DNA from: Oleiagrimonas sp963821885
Lineage (GTDB): Bacteria > Pseudomonadota > Gammaproteobacteria > Xanthomonadales > Rhodanobacteraceae
Assembly (NCBI GenBank): GCA_963821885.1
Contig: CAWGFN010000003.1
Location: forward strand, 186,001-250,000
Direction: 5' to 3'
DNA: 64,000 nt
In this document: one piece after another, positions 1-8,000 of the stretch
How positions within the stretch are numbered: the stretch's first letter is position 1
How the letters are laid out: every line of letters starts with the position of its first letter
The notes under the pieces: generated by a model
The model's database searches: none
What the model saw: the letters and a program-made list of their open reading frames with translations, nothing else
Told to the model about the DNA's origin: nothing
Position numbers and translations under genes: made by a program

Positions 1-1
1 C

Positions 2-1177
2 TCCCTGCTGGTGGCCGCGGCGCTGGTGGCCTCGGCGTTCGGCGCGGTGCTGTTCGGCGTGCTGTCCAATGCCGGCCGCAAACGCTACTACGGGCTGGAC
101 GTGATGCTGATGGCGCTGGCCGCCCTGGCGCAGGCCTTCACGCCGGGCCTGTGGTGGCTGATCGTCGCGCGCATCGTGCTGGGTTTCGGCATCGGCGCCG
201 ACTACGTGCTGTCGCCCATGATCATGGCCGAGCACAGCAACGCGCGCGATCGCGGCAAGGCGCTGACGGTGGGTTTCTCGCTGATGTGGGTGCTGGGCGC
301 GATCGCCGCCTCGCTGCTGCAGATCGCCCTGGAGTGGCTGCATGTCCCGCCGGACCTGCAGTGGCGCATCACCCTGGGCGCGGGCGTGATTCCGGCCGGC
401 GCGGTGATCGTGCTGCGCCGCCGCCTGCCGGAGACGCCGCGCTTCCTGGCCCACATCAAGCGTGACAGCGAGGCACTGAAGGGCGTCGTTGCGCATGTGA
501 CCGATGCCGGCTCGGCGGCGGCCGTGGATGTCGAGACCCGCCTCGGCGCCGGCATGCGCGAGTATTTCGCGCGCTATTGGCGCCGTTTCGCCATGATCAG
601 CCTGCTGTGGTTCGTCTACGACATCGTGATCTACGCCGGCGGCCTGTTCGGACCCAGCGTGCTGGGGCGGAGCGTGGGCCTGAGCCCGGCCGAATTCCAA
701 CTCATCAACAACGCGATATTCAGTATCGGCGGCAGCCTGGTGGCGGTGATGCTGATCGACCGCTGGGGGCGCAAGCCGTTGCAGGCGACCGGTTTCGTGC
801 TGATGGGCGCGATGCTGCTGATGTATGCCTTCACCTATCACCCGGGCGTCAGTCCGGCACTGTGGGGCATTGTGCTGTACGGCCTGTTCTTCTTCTTCAA
901 TCAGGCCGGCCCGGGCTCGATCAGCGGCGCCGGCATGCTGGGCGTGGAAATGGCCGCGACCCGGGTGCGCGGTCTGGTGCAGGGCCTGAGCGTGACCGCC
1001 AGCCGCGTCGGCGCGGCGCTCGGCGTGTTCGTGTTCCCGCGCCTGTTCGAAGCCTACGGAGAAAGCTTCGCGGTCGGCTTCCTGGCCGTCACCGCGCTCA
1101 TCGGCGCGGCGCTGACCCTGGTCGGCATCCCCGAGTCGAGCCGGGTCAGCCTGGAGCAGGCCAGCGGCGAGGCCTGA
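2..1177 (+). CDS. MFS transporter, sugar/metabolite family (5' end outside window)
   Basis: Major facilitator superfamily transporter whose first codons lie upstream of the window; the frame is open from base 2. The visible 390 or so residues contain about ten hydrophobic segments. A charged loop around residues 75-87 (AEHSNARDRGKALTVGF) and a second RWGRKPL-type loop near residue 250 match the two conserved MFS loops that follow TM2 and TM8. The pattern E-M-A-A-T-R-V-R-G near residue 320 is typical of the sugar porter and related metabolite:H+ symporter branch. It should act in the inner membrane as a proton symporter. The substrate cannot be read from the sequence. It converges on the next gene with only 27 bp between stops. 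Confidence 0.8.
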   Translation, partial: SLLVAAALVASAFGAVLFGVLSNAGRKRYYGLDVMLMALAALAQAFTPGLWWLIVARIVLGFGIGADYVLSPMIMAEHSNARDRGKALTVGFSLMWVLGAIAASLLQIALEWLHVPPDLQWRITLGAGVIPAGAVIVLRRRLPETPRFLAHIKRDSEALKGVVAHVTDAGSAAAVDVETRLGAGMREYFARYWRRFAMISLLWFVYDIVIYAGGLFGPSVLGRSVGLSPAEFQLINNAIFSIGGSLVAVMLIDRWGRKPLQATGFVLMGAMLLMYAFTYHPGVSPALWGIVLYGLFFFFNQAGPGSISGAGMLGVEMAATRVRGLVQGLSVTASRVGAALGVFVFPRLFEAYGESFAVGFLAVTALIGAALTLVGIPESSRVSLEQASGEA

Positions 1178-1204
1178 GCGTCGCCACGGTTTCGATGGCG
1201 GGCA

Positions 1205-1651
1205 TCAGTGGCGGCCCGCGCCGGGGCCCTGCCGGGCCTCCGGCAGCAACAGCTGGCCGACCAGTCGCGCGGCCAGCGCCGCGGTGGCAATCAGCACCAC
1301 GGCGGCGATGCGGAACCAGCCCGGATGCGGGATGAGGGTCAGGTTGACCAGCGCGGCTGCCAGCACCGCGCCGCCGACCAGCAGGGCATGGAAGCCGGCC
1401 CGTCCGCGCGCGATGAACGTGGCCACCAGGGTGCCGTCGAACGCGCCGAAGGCCCAGGCGGCCAGCACGAAGCCGAAGGCGCTGGGCGGCAGGGAGGCCA
1501 CGAAGGCGGCCAACGCGTGATGATCGGTAAGGTCCAGGCTTTCCGGCGGCGGATACAGGCTGTGGCCGATGAACTCGATCAGGGCCACGGTGAACAGGGC
1601 GCTGACGACCCCGGCCGTGCCCGCAATCACGCGATGCGATTTCGACTGCAT
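1205..1651 (-). CDS. Small four-helix membrane protein, unknown function
   Basis: Unrecognised inner-membrane protein of 148 residues. It shows four hydrophobic stretches, at about residues 8-30, 55-72, 80-98 and 105-125, with short polar loops. I chose the ATG at 1651 (M-Q-S-K-S-H-R), which places a positive charge cluster directly before the first helix. The frame stays open to 1729, so a longer product is possible. No strong ribosome binding site precedes either start. It looks like the loosely defined small membrane proteins annotated as hypothetical in Xanthomonadales. No functional residue or partner gene suggests a role. Confidence 0.55.
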   Translation of the reverse strand: MQSKSHRVIAGTAGVVSALFTVALIEFIGHSLYPPPESLDLTDHHALAAFVASLPPSAFGFVLAAWAFGAFDGTLVATFIARGRAGFHALLVGGAVLAAALVNLTLIPHPGWFRIAAVVLIATAALAARLVGQLLLPEARQGPGAGRH

Positions 1652-1709
1652 GAAGCCATCCAGATAGTTCGGCGCGCTCCATTGTACGGTGCCCGCGCGC
1701 CCGATGTTG

Positions 1710-2240
1710 TTACAGACCGGACTGGCCATTCGGCCGGGTTCGGAAACTGGAGCCGGGTTCCGGCAGGAGGGTCAGTTACTCGGCGCTGGAGGTGTGGCCC
1801 AGGATGGCATTGTTGCGCGGGTAACGTCCGAAGTGATCGATGATCGCGCAATGGCGTCTGGCAAAGTCGTGCTTGCTTTCCAGTCCGTTGTCGCGGAGCA
1901 ACGCGTCCGCCAAGGCGTGGATCGCCCGCGATTCGCTGTGCATGAATGGCATGTACAGGAAGTTGCGATCAATCGGCGACAGCGTTTCCGGCGCGCCTGC
2001 CCGCACGGCCTCCTGCGTCAAGGCCACTGCCATCGGGTCGCTGGCGAAGGCCCGCGGCGTGTCGCGATGGATGTTGCGCGAGAACCGGTCCAGCACGATC
2101 ACCTCGGCCAGCCGCCCGCGGGGCGTATCGCACCAGTCCAACAGTTCATCGGACGTGTCCTATTCAGGCAACGCGTCCAAACGTTCGCTCAGGCACGCGC
2201 CGAAGTCCACGTCCCTGACCCACTACACCTTCAGGAAGGG
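1710..2240 (-). pseudogene. DUF924 family gene, inactivated by three in-frame stops
   Basis: The frame encodes a recognisable DUF924 (PF06041-type) protein. The central part reads W-C-D-T-P-R-G-R-L-A-E-V-I-V-L-D-R-F-S-R-N-I, then M-P-F-M-H-S-E-S and F-G-R-Y-P-R-N-N-A-I-L-G, the family's most conserved stretches. The same frame continues in both directions through stop codons. TAG at 2223-2225 precedes W-V-R-D-V-D-F-G-A (the WF..D..FD motif). TAG at 2160-2162 lies before D-E-L-L-D-W. TAA at 1776-1778 interrupts the usual C-terminal T-x-E-E-L-x-L-L-x-E-P-G-S-S-F. These are three point changes rather than indels, so sequencing error is an unlikely full explanation. The longest intact piece is only 121 codons. 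Confidence 0.8.
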
Positions 2241-2272
2241 GCTCCCGGCGTGATCAGATGACAGGTGCTGCA

Positions 2273-2851
2273 TTACGACTTGGCGTCGTTGACCTTGGGC
2301 CCATGAAGTGGTTTCGAGCAGTCACCATAGGGCATGTGCTGGAAATGTCCGGCTGTAAGCGGCGTCTTGATATAGGGGTAGTGGGATTTCAGAAACTGAC
2401 TCGCGGCTTGCAGGTCGTAGGTTTCCTTGACACCGATCTGCTTGCCTTCGTAATCGAAGTTCAGGCTTCCCAGGTAGATCACTTGGCCGCCTTTGGGCGT
2501 GAATACGGATGCATGCGAGCAGGGTGCGAAGTCGAGACCCAGCAACGACGATGAGCTTGCTACAAACCGTGCATTGGTGATGGCAAGGGTGCGGCCGGCA
2601 GGCGCGCGGCCTATGACAAAACCATCGACGGGGGCGGAGTAGAGGTTGGCATTCCTCCAACCGCTTTTTGCAAATTCATGGTCGACGATCGAACCGGGCC
2701 AGACCGAGATGCGTACAGACTCCGGACTGACGCCGATGATGTAGATCGTTTGGTCAGCTGTTGGGCCTGCCTGGAAGGGCTTGACCATGCCCACCGAGGT
2801 GCAACCTGCAATCAGCAGGAGTGCGGCAGCCATACTCAATGTCCTCTTCAT
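2273..2851 (-). CDS. Predicted lipoprotein, unknown function
   Basis: Exported lipoprotein of 192 residues. The chosen ATG at 2851 gives M-K-R-T-L-S-M-A-A-A-L-L-L-I-A-G-C, a signal peptide ending in a lipobox (L-I-A-G-C), so Cys17 should be lipidated. An AGGGAAG ribosome binding site lies about 8 nt upstream. Using the longer frame from 2893 would bury the signal peptide, so it was rejected. The mature part has no domain I recognise; it is a mixed, probably beta-rich sequence with two further cysteines. It sits alone between the decayed DUF924 gene and metK, so its context says nothing about function. Confidence 0.6.
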   Translation of the reverse strand: MKRTLSMAAALLLIAGCTSVGMVKPFQAGPTADQTIYIIGVSPESVRISVWPGSIVDHEFAKSGWRNANLYSAPVDGFVIGRAPAGRTLAITNARFVASSSSLLGLDFAPCSHASVFTPKGGQVIYLGSLNFDYEGKQIGVKETYDLQAASQFLKSHYPYIKTPLTAGHFQHMPYGDCSKPLHGPKVNDAKS

Positions 2852-3010
2852 GATTTTCTTCCCTGATTGTTCGGGTTCCCGATGCAAAGGCACTTTTGAC
2901 GCGATTGAATTCGGAAGTCAGATCGGTTTCAGCCATTCGATCCTGTGTCGGAGAGTTGTGGCCATGGTCGAGCGACAGGGTATCCCAGCCTGCCTGCAGG
3001 GGCTGAAACG

Positions 3011-3038
3011 AGACGGGCTGCCAGAGGGCAGCCCGTCT
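3011..3038 (-). terminator. Hairpin downstream of metK
   Basis: A perfect 12-bp inverted repeat (AGACGGGCTGCC / GGCAGCCCGTCT) with a 4-nt loop lies 29 nt beyond the metK stop. The run of T after it is weak on the minus strand, so it may stabilise the 3' end rather than act as a strong intrinsic terminator. It would also serve transcripts entering from the other side. Confidence 0.6.
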
Positions 3039-3066
3039 TGTACGACACGTGCCTTGATGCAAGGTG

Positions 3067-4311
3067 TTACTTGATCTTCGCCGCCTTGCGCAGCTGCTCG
3101 GCGCGATCGGTCTTCTCCCACGGGAAGGTCTCGAACGGCCCCACCGTGTGCTTGACCTTCTTGCCCTTTTCCAGCACCTCGTGGGTGTAGCTGACGTTGC
3201 CGGCCGGCTTGCGGCCGAAGTGGCCGTAGCTGGCGGTGCGCTGGTACATCGGGTGGATCAGGTCGAGCATCTGGATGATGCCGTACGGGCGCAGGTCGAA
3301 GTGCTTGGCGATCAGCGCCTCGATCTTCTCGTCGGGGATGCGGCCGGTGCCGAAGGTGGTGACCGAGATCGAGGTCGGGCGGGCCACGCCGATGGCGTAG
3401 CTGACCTGCACCTCGCAGCGGTCGGCGATGCCGGCGGCGACGATGTTCTTGGCCACGTAGCGCGCGGCGTAGGCCGCCGAACGGTCGACCTTGGACGGGT
3501 CCTTGCCGGAGAACGCGCCACCGCCGTGGCGGGCCATGCCGCCGTAGGTGTCGACGATGATCTTGCGGCCGGTCAGGCCGCAGTCGCCCACCGGGCCGCC
3601 GATGACGAACTTGCCGGTCGGGTTGATGTGCAGCTGCTTGCGGGTCAGCGAATCCAGCCACTTGGCCGGCAGCACGGGTTTCAGGATGTGCTCGCGGACG
3701 GCCTCGACCAGATCGGCCTGCTTGATGCCCGGATCGTGCTGGGTCGACAGCACCACGGCGTCGACACCGGCGATCTCGCCGTCGGCATAGCGCAGGGTGA
3801 CCTGGCTCTTGGCGTCCGGGCGCAGCCACGGCAGCGGGCTGTTCTTCTTCTTGCGCACCTTGGCCTGCTGCTCGACCAGTCGGTGCGAGTAGTAGATCGG
3901 CGCGGGCATCAGGTCCGGGGTCTCGTTGCAGGCGTAGCCGAACATCAGGCCCTGGTCGCCGGCGCCCTGTTCCTCGGGCTTCTTGCGGTCGACGCCGCGG
4001 TTGATGTCGGGCGACTGCTTGCCGATCAGGTTCAGCACGCCGCAGGTGGCGCCGTCGAAGCCGACCTCGGAGGAGTCGTAGCCGATGTCGAGGATGACCT
4101 TGCGGGTCAGCTCCTCGATGTCGACCCAGGCGTCGGTGGTGATTTCGCCGGAGACGATCGCCACGCCGGTCTTGACCATGGTTTCGCAGGCCACGCGGGC
4201 GCGCGGGTCCTGCGCCAGGATGGCGTCGAGAACGGCGTCGGAGATCTGGTCGGCGACCTTGTCCGGATGGCCTTCGGAGACCGATTCGGAGGTAAAGAGG
4301 TAGCTGCTCAT
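3067..4311 (-). CDS. metK: S-adenosylmethionine synthetase
   Basis: Cytoplasmic enzyme that makes S-adenosylmethionine from methionine and ATP with release of phosphate and pyrophosphate. At 414 residues it is slightly longer than the E. coli enzyme. Visible family signatures are G-H-P-D-K at residues 14-18 (ATP and Mg binding), G-A-G-D-Q-G at 116-121 followed by L-M-F-G-Y-A, and the K-V-D-R-S-A-A-Y-A-A-R-Y block that binds phosphate groups. The methionine and ATP sites are intact, so it should be active. The start at 4311 is preceded by an AAGGA at a rather long spacing of about 13 nt. It is transcribed alone, divergent from the exported protein gene at 4529. No SAM-sensing leader is evident upstream. 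Confidence 0.97.
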   Translation of the reverse strand: MSSYLFTSESVSEGHPDKVADQISDAVLDAILAQDPRARVACETMVKTGVAIVSGEITTDAWVDIEELTRKVILDIGYDSSEVGFDGATCGVLNLIGKQSPDINRGVDRKKPEEQGAGDQGLMFGYACNETPDLMPAPIYYSHRLVEQQAKVRKKKNSPLPWLRPDAKSQVTLRYADGEIAGVDAVVLSTQHDPGIKQADLVEAVREHILKPVLPAKWLDSLTRKQLHINPTGKFVIGGPVGDCGLTGRKIIVDTYGGMARHGGGAFSGKDPSKVDRSAAYAARYVAKNIVAAGIADRCEVQVSYAIGVARPTSISVTTFGTGRIPDEKIEALIAKHFDLRPYGIIQMLDLIHPMYQRTASYGHFGRKPAGNVSYTHEVLEKGKKVKHTVGPFETFPWEKTDRAEQLRKAAKIK

Positions 4312-4528
4312 CGAGGTCTATATCCTTCCGTGCGGATGAAGCGATGGAACAAAGGCGGCATCATACAACCGCCGTCCCGTGAATGCATCGTGCGCTGCGC
4401 CGGAGCGGGGGACAGCGTTCAGCGTTGCCCGGAAATCGCCCGATCCGGTCCCGCCCGTCGCCCGTACTCGGGCCGCGTCCTGCCGTGCCATCGCGCCATC
4501 CTGGGGCCGTTCGATCAGGAGAGACGCG

Positions 4529-5866
4529 ATGAAAGTCTGGTGCATTCCCCTGCTGGCCCTGGCCTGGGCCGCGCTGGCCCCGGCGCGGGCCGCGGTCCCC
4601 GCCGCCTGTGCGTCCGAGCGCGCGCCGGTGCAGCGCCTGTTCTGCGGTCAGCCCGCGCTGCGCGCGATGGACCACACCGTGCGCCTGCTGAGCGCTGCCG
4701 GTGGCGACGCCGCGCAGGCGCGGCGCGACCAGCAGCGCTGGCAGGCGCATCGCAACGATGTGCTGTGGACCGCGTTGGCCAATCCGATGGTCCCGCGCGA
4801 GCAGGTGCTGCGCGAAGCCTGGCGGCTGGAGCGTTCGCGCCAGGCCTTCCTGCTCGGCCGCGCCGGCCAGGGCGGCGAACTGGCGGCACCGCTGGCGCGC
4901 ATGGCCGAAGCCCTGCGCAAGCATCCGCCGGGACGCAACGACCCACTTGCGGACTGGGCCGCCCATGATGCTCAGGTCACGCCGGCGCGCGAGTGGCGCG
5001 GCCTGGAAGGATCGGTTTCGGACGTGTTCGCCCGCGCCGGCCTGCATCCGGACCTGGCGCTGCGCCTGAAGGTGGGCGAGATGGCCGACGGGCAGCCCAG
5101 CGTGGACCTGATGTGGTTGCCGAGCGCGGGCCTGGGCGCCGTGGTCGCGGTGCAGGGTTCGGCCAGCTGCCGGACGCTGACCTGGTTCCGCAGCGCGCGT
5201 GGCGGCGTGGCGCATCCGACCCCGGCGCCGATGCTCGATCAGCTGCCCTGCGCGCATGCCCGGCTGACGCTGCTCAAGGTCGGCTACGAGACCTACGTGG
5301 CGCTGGAGCAGGCCGGGGACGTGGATGCCATCGACGTGTCGGTGCAGGCCTGGCAGGGCGAGCGCTGGTCACGACCCGAGCGCATGCGGCTGCGCTTCGA
5401 CCACGCGCTGGAGCTGACGCAGTTGCGTTGCACCGGCGGCGACTGCGCGCGGTTCGTGCCGGCGGTCCGCCACCTGGCCGCGCGCTACGACCGCGACCCG
5501 CAGGGCGCGCGACTGGCCCTGCCGCGCATCGGCGCCGGCGAGCGCGCGCGAGCCGATGGCTTGCTGAAGCGGGCGATGGACCAGCGCGACACGACACTGG
5601 CGCGGGTGCCGCTGGCGGTCGACGAACCCTTGCGCGACCTGTGCCGGGAAGCCAGCGTGTTCGTGGTGCGCGTGCAGGGGCGCCTGCTGCTGGGCCGCAT
5701 CGGCCATGGCCGCCTGGGCTGGCGGCGCGCCGACGGCTGGCGCGTCGGGCTGTGGGACATGAGGAACGGCAAGCTGGTGCCGGTGGCCGGCGCCGTGATC
5801 CGGCGTCCGCGCGGCGCGCTGCTGGCGGTGGCGCCGATGCCGGACGAGGCGCTCGCCGCGCGCTGA
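4529..5866 (+). CDS. Exported protein with an LprI-like N-terminal region
   Basis: Periplasmic or envelope protein of 445 residues with a clear signal peptide (M-K-V-W-C-I-P-L-L-A-L-A-W-A, cleavage near A-R-A-A). After cleavage comes a segment resembling the LprI/DUF1311 module: C-A-S-E-R-A-P-V-Q-R-L-F-C at about 30-42, then L-R-A-M-D, then Q-Q-R-W-Q-A-H-R-N-D. In LprI proteins this region is linked to lysozyme inhibition. The remaining 350 residues are unfamiliar and carry several cysteines that could form disulfides. The start at 4529 has an AGGAGA site 7 nt upstream; the open frame back to 4379 lacks one. It converges with dusB, with 2 bp between the stops. Function beyond the N-terminal resemblance is unknown. 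Confidence 0.65.
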   Translation: MKVWCIPLLALAWAALAPARAAVPAACASERAPVQRLFCGQPALRAMDHTVRLLSAAGGDAAQARRDQQRWQAHRNDVLWTALANPMVPREQVLREAWRLERSRQAFLLGRAGQGGELAAPLARMAEALRKHPPGRNDPLADWAAHDAQVTPAREWRGLEGSVSDVFARAGLHPDLALRLKVGEMADGQPSVDLMWLPSAGLGAVVAVQGSASCRTLTWFRSARGGVAHPTPAPMLDQLPCAHARLTLLKVGYETYVALEQAGDVDAIDVSVQAWQGERWSRPERMRLRFDHALELTQLRCTGGDCARFVPAVRHLAARYDRDPQGARLALPRIGAGERARADGLLKRAMDQRDTTLARVPLAVDEPLRDLCREASVFVVRVQGRLLLGRIGHGRLGWRRADGWRVGLWDMRNGKLVPVAGAVIRRPRGALLAVAPMPDEALAAR

Positions 5867-5868
5867 GT

Positions 5869-6855
5869 CTAGGCCGCCAGCGCGGCGGCATCGGCCAGGC
5901 GCGCGAAGTAGTCGCGCGTCAGGCGCAGTTGCGCGGCGGCGCTTTCGGCGCGGTTGACCACGGCGCGGAAGGCCGCGTTCTCGGGGCGGTCCTTGGCGTA
6001 CCAGCCCAGGTGCTTGCGCGCGATGCGCACGCCCTGGTGCTCGCCGTAGAAGTCGTGCAGGTGCTCGAGATGCCCGCAGAGGATGGCGCACACTTCGTCC
6101 GGGGTTGGCTCCGGAAGGATGTCGCCGGTGGCCAGGTAGTGGGCGACCTCGCGGAAGATCCACGGCCGTCCCTGCGCGCCGCGGCCGATCATGACGGCGT
6201 CGGCGCCGGTGGCCTCGAGCACGTGCCGGGCGCGCTGCGGTGACGTCACGTCGCCATTGGCGAACACCGGGATCGAGATCGCGCGCTTCACGGCGGCGAT
6301 GGTCTGGTACTCGGCCTCGCCCTGGTACTTGTCGGCGCGGGTGCGCCCGTGCACCGCCAGCGCGGCGATGCCGGCGTCCTCGGCGATGCGCGCGATGTTC
6401 AGCGCATTGCGGTTCTCGCGGTTCCAGCCGGTACGGATCTTCAGCGTCACCGGCACGTCGACCGCTTCCACCACCGCGCGGCAGATGCGCGCCACCAGCG
6501 GCTCGTCCTGCAGCAGCGCCGAACCCGACCACACGTTGCACACCTTCTTGGCCGGGCAGCCCATGTTGATGTCGATGATCTGCGCGCCGTGATCGACGTT
6601 GAAGCGCGCGGCCTCGGCCAGCATGCGCGGGTCGTAGCCGGCGATCTGCACGGCGATGGGATCGGGCTCGCCGTCGTGGTCCATGCGCTTGAGCGACTTG
6701 GTGGTGTGCCACAGGCGCGGATCGGCGGTGGTCATCTCGGACACGGCCAGGCCCGCCCCCATGCGCTTGCACAGGAGCCGGAACGGCTTGTCGGTGACGC
6801 CGGCCATCGGGGCCAGCACCACCGGCGGATCGATGACGTGGGGCCCGATGCGCAT
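5869..6855 (-). CDS. dusB: tRNA-dihydrouridine synthase B
   Basis: FMN-dependent reductase that converts a uridine in tRNA (U17 for DusB) to dihydrouridine. The 328-residue product has the TIM-barrel signature A-P-M-A-G-V-T-D at 14-21 and I-N-M-G-C-P at 96-101, where Cys100 is the catalytic acid. It also has the phosphate-binding loop around A-N-G-D-V and I-G-R-G-A-Q-G-R-P-W. Overall it reads as DusB rather than DusA or DusC. In many proteobacteria dusB is followed by fis; no fis is present here. The ATG at 6855 was chosen because the domain begins immediately. It has no Shine-Dalgarno sequence but a TACAAT box six bases upstream, suggesting a leaderless message. Confidence 0.93.
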   Translation of the reverse strand: MRIGPHVIDPPVVLAPMAGVTDKPFRLLCKRMGAGLAVSEMTTADPRLWHTTKSLKRMDHDGEPDPIAVQIAGYDPRMLAEAARFNVDHGAQIIDINMGCPAKKVCNVWSGSALLQDEPLVARICRAVVEAVDVPVTLKIRTGWNRENRNALNIARIAEDAGIAALAVHGRTRADKYQGEAEYQTIAAVKRAISIPVFANGDVTSPQRARHVLEATGADAVMIGRGAQGRPWIFREVAHYLATGDILPEPTPDEVCAILCGHLEHLHDFYGEHQGVRIARKHLGWYAKDRPENAAFRAVVNRAESAAAQLRLTRDYFARLADAAALAA

Positions 6856-6861
6856 GGGCGC

Positions 6862-6867
6862 ATTGTA
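6862..6867 (-). promoter_or_regulatory. Candidate -10 box of a leaderless dusB transcript
   Basis: TACAAT on the minus strand ends six bases before the dusB ATG, so transcription would start at or next to the A of the start codon. No ribosome binding site is present. No convincing -35 box is visible at 17 bp. Confidence 0.35.
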
Positions 6868-6885
6868 CGGCACCGGGGATGTGCG

Positions 6886-6917
6886 TAGCCCGGACAAGCG
6901 TCAGCGCATCCGGGGTT
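6886..6917. repeat. Short imperfect palindrome of a dispersed intergenic type
   Basis: The stretch TAGCCCGGACAAGCG...AGCGCATCCGGGG has outer arms CCCGGA/TCCGGG. Sequences of this form are familiar as dispersed intergenic repeats in Xanthomonadales and Pseudomonas relatives. Only one copy is visible in this window, so repetitiveness is an inference. Confidence 0.45.
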
Positions 6918-7018
6918 CAGAGTTGGACGAATCGCCGAGCATGAGCTCGCCGTGCGCGTGATCCCGAGTGTGTCCGGAGGGAATGCCTGAGGCGCGCTTG
7001 GTCTATCCGGGCCTTGGG

Positions 7019-7987
7019 TTACTGGCCGAAGCGCGCCAGCACCTCGGCGCGGCGCGGCATGGCGACGGAGGCGCCGCGGCGTTCGGTGGACAGCGCGGCG
7101 ACCCGGCCGGCGTCGCGCACGGCCTGCGCGAAGGGCGCGTCGCCCGGACGCGCGAGGCCGGCGACCAGCGCGCCACAGAACGCGTCGCCGGCGCCGGTGG
7201 AGTCGATCGCCTGCACCGACTCGGGGTGGACGCGATAATGCGCCGAGACGTCGCCGCGCCGTGCGTCGCCGTGCGACACGAAGCTGCCCTGGCGGCCCAG
7301 GGTCACCACCACGGTGCCCGCGCACAGCCGCCGCGTCAGGTCGTGCAGCGTGGCGTCGTCCAGCCCCGCGACGGCGTCGGCGGCGAGGTCGGTGTCCAGG
7401 AAGCGCGTGCACAGCTGGGCGAACTCGCTCTCGTTGGGCGTGAGCACGTCGGCCAGTCGCAGCACATCGGTATCAAGTTCGGGGTGCACCGGCGCCGGAT
7501 TGAGCACGCAGGTCAGCCCCTGGGCGCGTCCCAGTGCCAGCGCGGCGCGGGTGGCGTCGAGGTTGTTCTCCAGCTGGACCAGCAGCACGCGGGCGTTGCC
7601 GAACACGACGTGCTGGGCGCGCAGGAAATCCGGGTCGAGGTGCTCGTTGGCGGCCAGGTCGACGATGATCTGGTTCTGTCCCGCATCGTCCACCAGGATG
7701 GCCGCGGTGCCGGTGGGCAGGTCGTCGCGCACCTGCCAACGGCAGACAAGGCCTTCGGCCGCGGCCAGTTCAGCCGCGCCACGGCCCAGCGCGTCGTCGC
7801 CACGCGCGCCGATGAAGGCGGTGCCGACGTCCTGACGCACGCAGGCGATGGCCTGGTTGAAGCCCTTGCCGCCGGCGCCGGTGGCGAAGCCCGCGCCGCG
7901 GCGGGTCTCGCCCGGCTGTGGAAAACGGTCCACCCGCCACACGTGGTCCTGGTTGTAGCTGCCGACGACGACGACCTGTGCCTGCAT
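7019..7987 (-). CDS. rbsK: Ribokinase (PfkB family)
   Basis: Phosphorylates ribose to ribose 5-phosphate using ATP. The 322-residue protein carries both PfkB signatures: G-A-G-G-K-G-F-N-Q-A at 37-46 and D-S-T-G-A-G-D-A-F ending at residue 270, where Asp268 is the catalytic base. The start at 7987 gives V-V-V-V-G-S-Y-N-Q-D immediately, the usual ribokinase beginning; the frame extends upstream to 8230 but that part overlaps the transporter and is not homologous. It lies 13 bp downstream of a NupG-like nucleoside permease on the same strand, which fits salvage of ribose released from imported nucleosides. The substrate could also be another pentose, but ribose is most likely. Confidence 0.88.
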   Translation of the reverse strand: MQAQVVVVGSYNQDHVWRVDRFPQPGETRRGAGFATGAGGKGFNQAIACVRQDVGTAFIGARGDDALGRGAAELAAAEGLVCRWQVRDDLPTGTAAILVDDAGQNQIIVDLAANEHLDPDFLRAQHVVFGNARVLLVQLENNLDATRAALALGRAQGLTCVLNPAPVHPELDTDVLRLADVLTPNESEFAQLCTRFLDTDLAADAVAGLDDATLHDLTRRLCAGTVVVTLGRQGSFVSHGDARRGDVSAHYRVHPESVQAIDSTGAGDAFCGALVAGLARPGDAPFAQAVRDAGRVAALSTERRGASVAMPRRAEVLARFGQ

Positions 7988-8000
7988 CACGCGCGCCCGC

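Noticed and set aside
4312..4528. SAM or SAH riboswitch before metK
   Set aside because: No conserved core of either class could be found in the metK leader.
3064..4968. 634-codon open frame antisense to metK and running into the next gene
   Set aside because: Spans two real genes and has low-complexity composition.
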